Below are positions 22,801 to 30,724 of a DNA stretch of 64,000 nucleotides, piece by piece. The notes under the pieces are model-generated. The model worked only from the letters and a program-made list of their open reading frames with translations, was not told the DNA's origin and did not search any database. How positions within the stretch are numbered: position 1 is the first letter of the stretch; each line of letters opens with the position of its first letter. Location: the NCBI GenBank assembly GCA_036925085.1, contig JAUPFP010000024.1, positions 2,638,001-2,702,000 on the forward strand, given 5' to 3'. This DNA is from Brachycybe producta. Taxonomy: Eukaryota; Arthropoda; Diplopoda; Playtdesmida; Andrognathidae. A program made the translations under genes and the position numbers.

Positions 22801-25800
22801 TATAACAAATATATTCCTGTGAGGTCAATACAGAAAGAAAAAAAAAAAAAATCAGACTTGTCATAAGACAGTAAATTTGTCATATGTCTCTTATAGCTTT
22901 GTATAAAATAAGTCACAAAAAGCACATTATAAAATGTTATTACAACAAATATTGTCGTATGACTGTCATTGACTGGTGTACAAAATATAATGACAATTTT
23001 AAAATATACACAAGCTGTGACATCATAAGGTGTGATTGTTATAATTTTATGACTTTTTTCTGTAAGGAAGAGCCGCCTCTGGTTATTCCAATTTCGTGTT
23101 AAACGGTTTCTCCACTGTAGTAGGCCTATTTAGTCAAATATTCTCTTGTAAAAAAAATTACCTTTGGTGACCGTTTCAAGGTTAAGAGAAGCTAGACAGT
23201 ATTTACTGTCATAAAACAGTCTTATTAGAAGTTATTACATTTCTGTAATGAAACCCTTGTGTTATCGTTACCGGTAACATTACCGAACTTAACGAGAAGT
23301 GAAGATAAGACATTTTTTTATGGCCCCCTTCCGACAATTGGTCCCCCTGTTTTTTTTTGGGTCATTACTACTAACTTATGACACCCACATATTATTAAAA
23401 ATACAGACAGAAAGATGTGACTGTTGCTCGGAGACACAAAATTCTTTTATTTTCAATGATCGAACCTCCAAAAAAATAAAAAGGGACCTTTTTGAAAATG
23501 TCAGTCAAGGTTTTCATTCACCATTGAACATGGAATAAAAAGAGATTGGTTGATTAAACTATTTCAAGTGCATTTTTCTGTAATATCGATGTGTGTGCGC
23601 GCGTGGGTGAAAATTAAACGACAAAAACAGTCAAAATAGAAGAGAAAAACGGCTTCAAACGCACTTGAAACCCCAATTTTTATTTTTATGTTCCTTCTTT
23701 CTTCACTCATTGCTTTCTCCATTGAATTCTGACAGGCATTTAGAAATCGGGAAGAACTTCAGTTGGCTCCGCCCTTTTTATGACGAACGCAACTTCTAAT
23801 TGGTTGGTTATGTAGTCTGACGTCACAGGCTCTCCGCCCTTTTCAACGTCTAACCACACAACAAACCAATTAGAAGTTGCCGGTCGTCATAAAAAGGGCG
23901 GAGCCAACTGAAGTTCTTCCCGATTTCTAAATGCCTGTTTAATTCTGTATTTTCTTACAAATGAAGTCAATGAAATTGACTCAAAAAGTTGCTGATGCTG
24001 TTGTTTTAAAGCCGCTATTACACTAGCAACTTTTGATGCAAGAAAACGTGCAATGTGACATGCAACTCCCTTGCAACTTGATAAAACTTTCTTTTTAAAC
24101 TAGTGTCAAACTCAAGTCTCATCGATTTGCACAGGTTCAACTCTGAGAGACTTTTCAAGTAAACTTTCTGACAAACAACCAATCAGGCCGCGTTTGCCGG
24201 AAATGACATATGTAACATTGAACGAATTCTCGGTTTCATGACTTCCCAGTTTATGAACTTCCTGTTAGTTGATCACAATATGGACACACAAACCAAGAAG
24301 GGGCAGACATTGAAGAGAAAATCATGTACAATTTTCACTAAGATTCACAGCAGAATCTCATGTGGATGGAAAGTCATTTTACTATTTTAGCTGCAATTTT
24401 ACTGGCTTAATCCAGAATGAGAATTGAAATTTTAAAATTCAGTAAAACGCGGATTTCAAAGTTAAAATGGCTTCCGGAATACCGTACGAGATTCACCCGA
24501 AATGTGTCGGCCCCTTGACATATACGAAGTTTTGAAAACTTGAATAGGAGAACTACAGGTTGTATTAGTTTGATATAGAAGTTTATTACAAAGTTCTAGA
24601 TGCAAGTCACATCACAGGTTGCATTGCAAGTTGAATTGCATCAAAAGTTGCTATAGGGGCTTAAAACGCCATCTTCCAAACGTTTCTAAACCGTTTTAAA
24701 GTCTTACGTTAGTAACAAACATGTCTTCGAAATCCAGTCACACTTTTATTTTTAGTCACATTTTCTATTTATGACTCTCTTAAGAAAGAGTCAATGACAA
24801 TGTTCTTTTTTATACTTAAAATAAAAACTTCTAATCAATTTCTAGTAACTTCAAAATCCTTGTTACACATAGCAACTGAAAATTGTCAGGAAAGTTGTTC
24901 TATTTTTAAAAAGTTCCTTTCATAAATTTGTTTTTTTACTTACAATGACAACTTTATAATAAAAATTGTTACCACAAAAAAAAAGTCACAAACACGTGAA
25001 AAAGAAACCCAAAAAAAGAAACCCAACCAACGAAAAAGAAAAAAAAAAGGTGGGTGGGTGTGATGACACTTACGTAAAACAGGAATTGAAGTGATTCCTT
25101 AGTTCCTCGAGAGTGAGAACGTTCTCATTGTTCTGATTATGGTGATTATGATGATGATTTAGTAAATGAGGATGATGAGGATTGTCCAAAGTGAGAACCA
25201 CACCACGTTGAGAATACCAACTGGGAGACGAACAATTGCTTTGAGTTTCAACTTCGACCGCTTGGCGCATCTTCGTCGTCTTTTTATTAATACTACTACC
25301 AACACCACCACCGCTCGTGTTAGAGTTACTGTCCACGGGTATTAACACGGGTAAAGATTTGGCGTGAATGCCTGAAAATTGGAAATAAAATAATTCATTA
25401 CAAATTCTTAAGTTAAGATGGATTTAAAATACAACTTCCTCATCTACTCACACAGTTTTACAAAATTTAAAAACTGAAGTGTTTTAGAAACTAGAAGGAG
25501 TAAGCTTAACCCACTTAAAGGATATTTTCATGTTGATTATTTTTCAAAATAAGCTTTTTTTATGTCAAGTTTGAATGAAACTCATCTTACCGGTATACCT
25601 TGTACACACTTGAGTTAAATGAATTCAAATTAAATGTGTTTAGGTGAATTATACGGAATCCAGTTAAGGACATAAACCCAAATAAAAATTGACTTTTATT
25701 ATTAATATTTTAAATTGAAATACTAAATCAATATTTTTGTCAATAGTTTATATATTTTAGAATTAAGTATTAACTCAATATTTTCAGATTATTAACTAAA

Positions 25801-26580
25801 CAAATTGAATTTGCAACAATTGTTTGTTTGTCCTTCACAGGGCTCTGTAGAACACGATTATTTAAATGCAATTAAATTACCAGGTGTGTCCCAGGCCTAA
25901 GCAGACGATATTTTGTAATTTTTTTTTATCTATAAAAAGTTTATTTTGAAAGATAACAAAAACAAAAACATATAAAATACCCTCAAGTAGCTGAGCTACC
26001 CTTCTAGCTTCTTAAAACATTTTCTAGTTTCCTCTTCAAAGTTCAAAAATCAGCTGTTCACAAAACCATCTTAAAAAGTTAAGGTGGTTTTAAAACTATA
26101 AAACTTAACTCGAACTAAGTTATTCTGTTTTTCAGAAGCCAAAATTAAGAAAAAAAACCCTTAGCGTTTTAGAAACTAGAAGGGATAAGAGCTCAAATGA
26201 CAATTGTATTTTTCATGTTGATTATCTTTTAAAATAAACTTTTTCTATGAGTTTGAAACTCATCCAACTTTAAGCAGACTTTTAATGAAAAAGTTTATTT
26301 TGAAAGATATATCAACATGAAAATTCTGATTAAATGATTGGAAAGCTATCCCCCGCCATTTCTAGTTTCTAACACTTTCTATTTCACCTCAAAAAAAAAT
26401 AACCACAAGTCACAAAAAGTTCGGAAAAAAATCGACTTAAATTAATTAAAAAGTTGATAAATAAAATTCACCAGTTGACGAATCTTGACCGTCACGACAA
26501 CAAGAAATGTTCAATTTTAAACGAACATTACTCAAAAAATGTCCACAATTCCATGTTATCATTGTAGCAGCAGTACACAT
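19842..26580 (-). CDS. Pinocchio-family cysteine-rich protein
   Basis: Exons 5' to 3': 26472-26580, 25074-25371, 21427-21556, 19842-19985; 226 aa with GT/AG junctions in frame. The C-terminal half is the recognisable part: [10 protein letters not shown], then CFTCGVCW at 134-141, [20 protein letters not shown] at 147-166, C169, WRRDLTMSH at 173-181 and HWEGEC ending at C192. This matches my recollection of Drosophila Pinocchio and its relatives; the Cys/His spacing suggests a zinc-binding module. The N-terminal half is low complexity (Gly/Ser/Asn runs and a His/Asn-rich stretch). The first coding exon has no recognisable similarity, so the start is uncertain: ATG 26578-26580 is the most upstream in-frame one, and a second lies six codons later. 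Introns are long (up to 3.5 kb) and full of palindromic elements. Molecular function is unknown to me. Confidence 0.75.
20193..20400. mobile_element. Family B palindromic MITE, copy with perfect 9-bp TSD
   Basis: Ends ACAGGCAATTCAGAAAACGG and TTTTCTAATTGCCTGT, flanked on both sides by CGTTGAAAC (20184-20192 and 20401-20409). Arms contain GTTGGCTCCGCC and GGGCGGAGCC. The 9-bp duplication is typical of Mutator-like elements. Confidence 0.92.
20535..20855. mobile_element. Family A MITE, full copy in Pinocchio intron
   Basis: Runs from TTTGATTATTCTTGTCTTTCAG-like left end through TTTTAGAAACTAGAAAAGG to ACCCTTCTAGTTTCTAAAAC and CTGAAAGAATAATCAAAGAG. An extra left fragment (GTTTTAGAAACTAGAAGC) lies near 20478. 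Confidence 0.85.
20903..21187. mobile_element. Family H palindrome holding a family G insert
   Basis: Outer arms TTCAATTAGG...AGCACTTAGCCTCC and GAGGCTAGTGGCTCCTAATC pair. The middle (20995-21165) is family G, seen again at 33340-33486, with CCAGCAACAGTC / GACTGTTGCTGG and GTGATGCTACACTAGCGCCA. Confidence 0.65.
21196..21343. repeat. 148-bp foldback (TATGCTGCGTTTATAGAC)
   Basis: The left end TATGCTGCGTTTATAGAC pairs with GACTATAAACGTAGCATG; no coding content. It ends 84 bp from the start of the zinc-module exon at 21427. Confidence 0.55.
21806..21975. promoter_or_regulatory. ATCGAT + TGACGTCA motifs in Pinocchio intron 2
   Basis: GGATCGATATATCC near 21805, TGACGTCA at 21821-21828 and AAATCGATAACGG near 21968 repeat the combination found in SIRT1 intron 1. 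A possible internal promoter; inference only. Confidence 0.3.
22279..22591. mobile_element. Family D palindromic element
   Basis: CGGATTTTTATGCAAATAT on the left pairs with ATGGCATAAAAATCCG on the right; inner GTTTCTCAATTTGTGGCTCA pairs with TGAGCCACAGATTGAGAAAC, and GCTGGTTAGAGGCTAGA with TCTAGCCTCTAACTAG. A second copy is at 52447-52705. Confidence 0.8.
22640..23260. repeat. Family E and TTAACACGAA-type repeat sequence
   Basis: 22660-22830 carries AAACCGTTTAATACAAAATC and TTCGTTTAACACGAAATT, whose reverse recurs at 23093-23112. 22862-23260 has the family E signature: GTCATAAGACAGTAAATTTG, TCATATG, GACTGTCATTGACTG and TTTCTGTAATGAAAC. Borders are unclear. Confidence 0.45.
23732..23938. mobile_element. 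Family B palindromic MITE, 207 bp
   Basis: Ends ACAGGCATTTAGAAATCGGG and CCCGATTTCTAAATGCCTGT. Flanks TGAATTCTG (23723-23731) and TTAATTCTG (23939-23947) form a 9-bp duplication with one mismatch. Central CTGACGTCACAGG. Confidence 0.9.
24010..24661. mobile_element. PIF/Harbinger-like MITE, 652 bp, TAA duplication
   Basis: Ends AGCCGCTATTACACTAGCAA and TTGCTATAGGGGCT, then CTTTTGATGCAA against TTGCATCAAAAG; flanked by TAA at 24007-24009 and 24662-24664. No transposase. Confidence 0.75.
25478..26060. mobile_element. Family A MITE split by a family C half-element
   Basis: Family A left arm (GTGTTTTAGAAACTAGAAGG) runs to about 25590, is broken within the normally continuous CTTTAAGCAGACG segment, and resumes at about 25898 (CTAAGCAGACGATATTTTG) to CTACCCTTCTAGCTTC. 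Confidence 0.8.
25592..25892. mobile_element. Family C half-element inserted in family A
   Basis: One arm only of the ~600-bp family C palindrome: CACTTGAGTTAAATGAATTC, GAATTATACGGAATCCAGTT, ending GTCCTTCACAGGGCTCTGTA and ACCAGGTGTG. Full palindromes are at 43939-44506 and 57975-58590. Confidence 0.75.
26112..26390. mobile_element. Family A MITE copy, Pinocchio intron 1
   Basis: TTATTCTGTTTTTCAG and GTTTTAGAAACTAGAAGGGA on the left, CCATTTCTAGTTTCTAACAC on the right, with AAAGTTTATTTTGAAAGATA inside. Ends 80 bp from exon 1 of the Pinocchio-like gene. Confidence 0.8.
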
Positions 26581-26838
26581 TAATGTTTCCTTTGAACTTT
26601 TTTTTTTCTGCCTAAAAATCGCCTAATTTTACTTTTCGTACCGCGATGGAATAAAGAAGAGCTCAAACTTAAAGACAGGTCCACACACACACACAAGTGT
26701 CAGACACAAAATCCAAAAACAACAGTAGAAAGCCCCAAAAAAAAATAATTAACTCCTCCTCCTTCGAAAAAATAAGAATGAGCCAAAAAATATGAAATTT
26801 TATGAAATGTTTCAAAAGACGAAATTAAGAAAAACGTC

Positions 26839-26898
26839 CACGTGATTGGTACGATGGAGAACAACGTTCAAAAGCGCCCAAAACGGGCCAATCACGTG
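26839..26898. promoter_or_regulatory. Inverted pair of CACGTGATTGG composite sites
   Basis: CACGTGATTGG (26839-26849) and its exact reverse complement CCAATCACGTG (26888-26898) lie 260-320 bp upstream of the Pinocchio-like ATG. Each fuses an E-box (CACGTG, bHLH-ZIP) to an inverted CCAAT box (NF-Y) with identical spacing. The symmetry and position suggest the core of this gene's promoter. Confidence 0.6.
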
Positions 26899-27487
26899 CC
26901 CGTAACATATGATACCGTGTTCGAAAAACTTATTACTGAGAAGAAGAAGAAGAAGGAATTGTCTTCGGGGGAAGAAAAAAAAAAGTCCGAAACTTTTGCA
27001 AGAAAAACAACTTAATTTTTTTCACGTGTTCGATCACATTGTAAGAAATTAAAAGTCTAACAGAAAAATCACGAACAATGTGAAAAGAACAATGTGAAAA
27101 TAAAAGGACAAAGATGAAGTGGGGGGGGCCCAAATTCAGGAAAGGGGCGGGGGCACTTTATATCCCCTCTTACGCCCATTTGCACATTTTGGAAATTGGA
27201 ACTTTTATTTTTAGTAGTAAGCTCTATTGTCATGGTCAAGTTCTAAGCGGCTTCCAGGCTCACGACTTCGGATAAACTGATAATAGTGATAAGTGACGTC
27301 AAATGGACCCGAATGAGACCCATTATCTAGCATAACATTGCAGCATGTATGCATCCTGCATACTGTACAGGGTGTAGTTGACAACAGCTTAAGCAAAAAA
27401 TCTATTGTTAACTTTTTTAAGCTTGTTTTCATGTGATCTGAAGATGAAACGCTTCAGCTGAAACAGGACCGGTAGTTGAAAAAAAAA
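26899..27487. other. Intergenic, nothing recognised
   Basis: Contains a G-run at 27121-27128, a TGACGTCA at 27294-27301 and otherwise unique-looking A+T-rich sequence. No supported gene. Confidence 0.5.
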
Positions 27488-27835
27488 ATACATTCACGTT
27501 TTAGCTTTTGCTTCAGTGCAAACGCACTATGTTTAACTTCTGCTTCCAGCACAAACACACATTCAGCTTCCTCTTCCAGCGCAAACACATTTGCGTTCAG
27601 CTTCCTCTTCCAGCACAAACACACTTGCGTTCAGCTTCTTCTTCCAGCACAAACACACTTGCGTTCAGCTTCTTCTTCCAGCACAAACACATTTGCGTTC
27701 AGCTTCCTCTTCCAGCGCAAACACACTTGCGTTCAGCTTCTTCTTAAAGCACAAACACACTTGTGTTCAGCTTCCAGCCAAAAAAACACAACAGTATGTT
27801 CAGTTTGCGCTTCATGCAGCACAAACATATTTCCC
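27488..27835. repeat. 34-bp minisatellite, stop-free in three frames
   Basis: About eight units of TTCAGCTTCCTCTTCCAGCA plus CAAACACACTTGCG, period 34 bp. The unit has no plus-strand stop in any frame, so long Ser/Gln/Thr-rich reading frames appear; since 34 is not a multiple of 3, each frame cycles through three peptides. I do not consider it coding. Confidence 0.75.
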
Positions 27836-28512
27836 ATTCACCTACCTCACAAGGAAATACCGCCATATTTTATTTTATAGCTCGTGGCAACAATTAAGAG
27901 GCCCATTAGTTATGATTTATTGCATATAAAAAATATTGCAAATTGAAATTTTTTCTTGTTTGTTGTTTTTATTCAAAATGATGACATTGATGACTTAACA
28001 TTATAAAAAAAAAACATTGGCGCCAGGTTTTAACCAAATAACAAATGATGGATACCTTTATTTTTTAATATAATATAAATCAATAATAAAAGACAGGTTT
28101 GTTGTCTAATAAATTATACGTGTTGCGATTTTTCTTATTCTTTTTGTTGTTTTTTTCATAAACAGAATATTTAGAAGAAATGGAAAAACCAAAGAATTAT
28201 TAATTAGTTCACTCGAAATTTACTCTTTTTTCTTATTACACCATTTTTTTTTAAATATATAATCCGGTTATATTTTTCGGTTATCATCACAAACAAGACA
28301 TAAAAGAGTTTTCCAAATTTTGTAACTCATCTCAAATTACATAATTCATAATTAAAATGACGCAATTTTTGTTTTATATAAAATATATTCGGAGTCTCAA
28401 GTTCAAAAATTTGTATTAATTAATGAAGAAGAGACAAACATTTTTTTTTTATAATTTAGATAATTTTCAAAACAATTTTTTGTTTCATTTGAAAGAATCA
28501 AAAATTTTCCAC
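27836..28512. other. Intergenic, nothing recognised
   Basis: A+T-rich sequence with T runs; no repeat family or gene identified. Confidence 0.5.
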
Positions 28513-28516
28513 TTAA

Positions 28517-29053
28517 GGTGGCTGAATAGATATTTAGTTTTGGTGTCTCTTCGAATGGCGCGCCACTGTAGTGGCTAATGCTTAGCTCCATGGACGTGTT
28601 TTTTTTTTTGTAAAATTTGGAAGCAAAAAAACGTCAAGCGAACGTTTTTTTAAACATTATGAAAAACATTCAAATCGTTTTTAAAACTAGAATGGTTAAA
28701 AGATGATGTTAAAAGTTTTTTCATAGCAAATATCTTAAAAAATAAAACATTTTATAGTTCAGTTTGAAAAAAATGACCCGTTTTTTAGGTTTCTCCATGA
28801 AAAACTTATTTTCGAACTTTCATAAAAAGTTTATTTTGAAAGATATCATCATCAGCATGAAAAAACTTTTAGCATTATCATCAACTATTCCAGTTTCTAA
28901 AACACTTTGAATTTTTAGTTTAATGTTTCTCCTGAAAAACGTTCGCTTGGAAAATCTAGATTTTTCTCATGGATGGGGGAAGAGACCTCCTGTAGTCACT
29001 ACAGTGGCGCCATCTGGGTGGACGAAAACAAAATAAATATTTACTCAGCCACC
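28517..29053. mobile_element. Palindromic element flanked by TTAA, hosting family A
   Basis: GGTGGCTGAATAGATATTTA pairs with TAAATATTTACTCAGCCACC; TTAA flanks both ends (28513-28516, 29054-29057). Inner ACTGTAGTGGC pairs with GTCACTACAGT. The centre is a family A copy. TTAA flanks recall piggyBac-type insertion; no transposase present. Confidence 0.65.
28640..28930. mobile_element. Family A MITE nested in the TTAA element
   Basis: TTTTTAAAACTAGAATGGTTA on the left and ACTATTCCAGTTTCTAAAAC on the right, with AAAAAGTTTATTTTGAAAGA in the middle; outer arms AACGTTCGCTTG / CAAGCGAACG are palindromic too. Confidence 0.7.
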
Positions 29054-29410
29054 TTAAGTTAAGAAGGAAAAAAAAACTAGAAAGGCAACTTGGCAAAATA
29101 CCAGATTATAAAATAATGTAAAAATAGAAACACAAAAAAAAATTCTGAAATCAAACTCTTGATGTTTACAAAATAAAAACATTGACATCAATGCAATGAT
29201 TACAAAAAGCAAGAAAGGTTTTTTTTTTGCATTTTGCACGATTACTACTTTTACATTATTGGCTATTTCAAAATTTGTGGTTAAACATTATTGAGAAATT
29301 AAATTTAATTGGATTTGGCCATTATTCAACATATGATTCATTTTACTCTCCTAGTTTCTTAAAAAAATCCTTTCTATTTTTTTTTAAATTTCTTTACATC
29401 TCTACTTCCC

Positions 29411-30190
29411 AAAATTACTTTAAAAAATCTCCACAAAGAGCGCTAGCATCGTTTTTCTATTGAGCCCATACATCAGATGTTAAAGAAAAAAACGTTAATT
29501 TTTAAAATACAGCAGTCGCGGCAGCAAATACGTATATTTTTCATATTTAAAATTGTCCAATTCTGATGCTTCAAAAGTGCAATGTGCACCTTAAATATAT
29601 GCTGATCTAGTGATAAAATGACAAAAAAAATGGTAAGTGAGGTTATATTTTTAAAAAATATTTTAAAATCGCGAATTTCTAACTCGTATTTTAAACTCTA
29701 TTGAGTACGTGGCTCGTAAGAAAAAAAACATCGATTAAAATGCTCGTAAAAATACGTAAAAATAATTTTAAAAAACCAGGAAAAAAAATCAGCACGTGTG
29801 CCAATGTATTGGGCTTCACTGTGGTTTTTTAAAATTATTTTTAGGTATTTTTTTACCAACATTTTAATGGATTTTTTTTTCTTATTTAGGCGTACTCAAT
29901 GGAGTTTAACATAAGAGTTAGAAATTCACGATTTTGAAATATTTTTTTTAAAAATAGAACCGCACTTACCAATTTTTTGTCATTCTATCACTCGATCAGC
30001 ATATATTTAAGGTGCACATTGCACTTTGAACCATTAAAATTGGACAACTTTAAATATGAAAAATAAACATATTGCCGCTGCGACTGTGTGTATTTTAAAA
30101 ATTAACGTTTTTTCTTTAACATCGGGTCTATGGGGTTCAATAGAAAAACGATGCTAGCGCCCTTTGTGGAGATTTTTCATAGTAAATTTT
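29411..30190. mobile_element. 780-bp near-perfect foldback (long hairpin)
   Basis: Left arm (29411 to about 29770) and right arm (about 29830-30190) are inverted copies over about 350 bp with few differences, e.g. GCGCTAGCATCGTTTTTCTA against TAGAAAAACGATGCTAGCGC and GAAAAAAACGTTAATTTTTA against its complement. The loop of about 60 bp reads GTGCCAATGTATTGGGCTTC. No coding frame. It ends 535 bp upstream of the integrase-like gene. Confidence 0.85.
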
Positions 30191-30724
30191 GCGATGTATA
30201 GCACCTCTTAAGAATAATCAAAAATTTCTATTGCAATTGTTCTTTTTTTAATTTGCATATTTTGCAATGACTACTTGAAAGTTTGTGTAACACCATCTTG
30301 AGAAATGAAATAATATATTTTGGATTGTTCATTCATTATTCATTCGTTTGTCCATCTTTCGAAAGAGATTATAAAAGTTGGGGAATTTGAACGGAGGGGA
30401 GGGAGAGGGGAGAATAGACATGAGTCATTCTTTGTCCGACCGACAGCCAAAAAAAAAAAAAACGGACAAGGTCGGTTCAATGTACCTTAACATCGAAATA
30501 TATTTAAATTTAATAACATCATCATCCGATAGATGTCGCAACAAGCTCAATTTTTCATCAGAGAGAAAGAGAAAGAGAGGAAAAAAGATAACTTCTCCGC
30601 ATTGCATTATGGAACAGTAACAACATACATTTCCCTCCCCCTTGACATTCTGCTTCCCAACCATGCATATAAGACATACATACACAAAAGCAGAAAAAAG
30701 ATAAAAAACAAGCAGAAAAAAAAA
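30191..30724. promoter_or_regulatory. 5' flank of the integrase-like gene
   Basis: Holds a GA-rich patch (30394-30415), a GAGAAAGAGAAAGAGAGG purine tract (about 30562) and TATATTTAAATTTAAT near 30500. No confident TATA box or start site; promoter role inferred from position. Confidence 0.3.
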
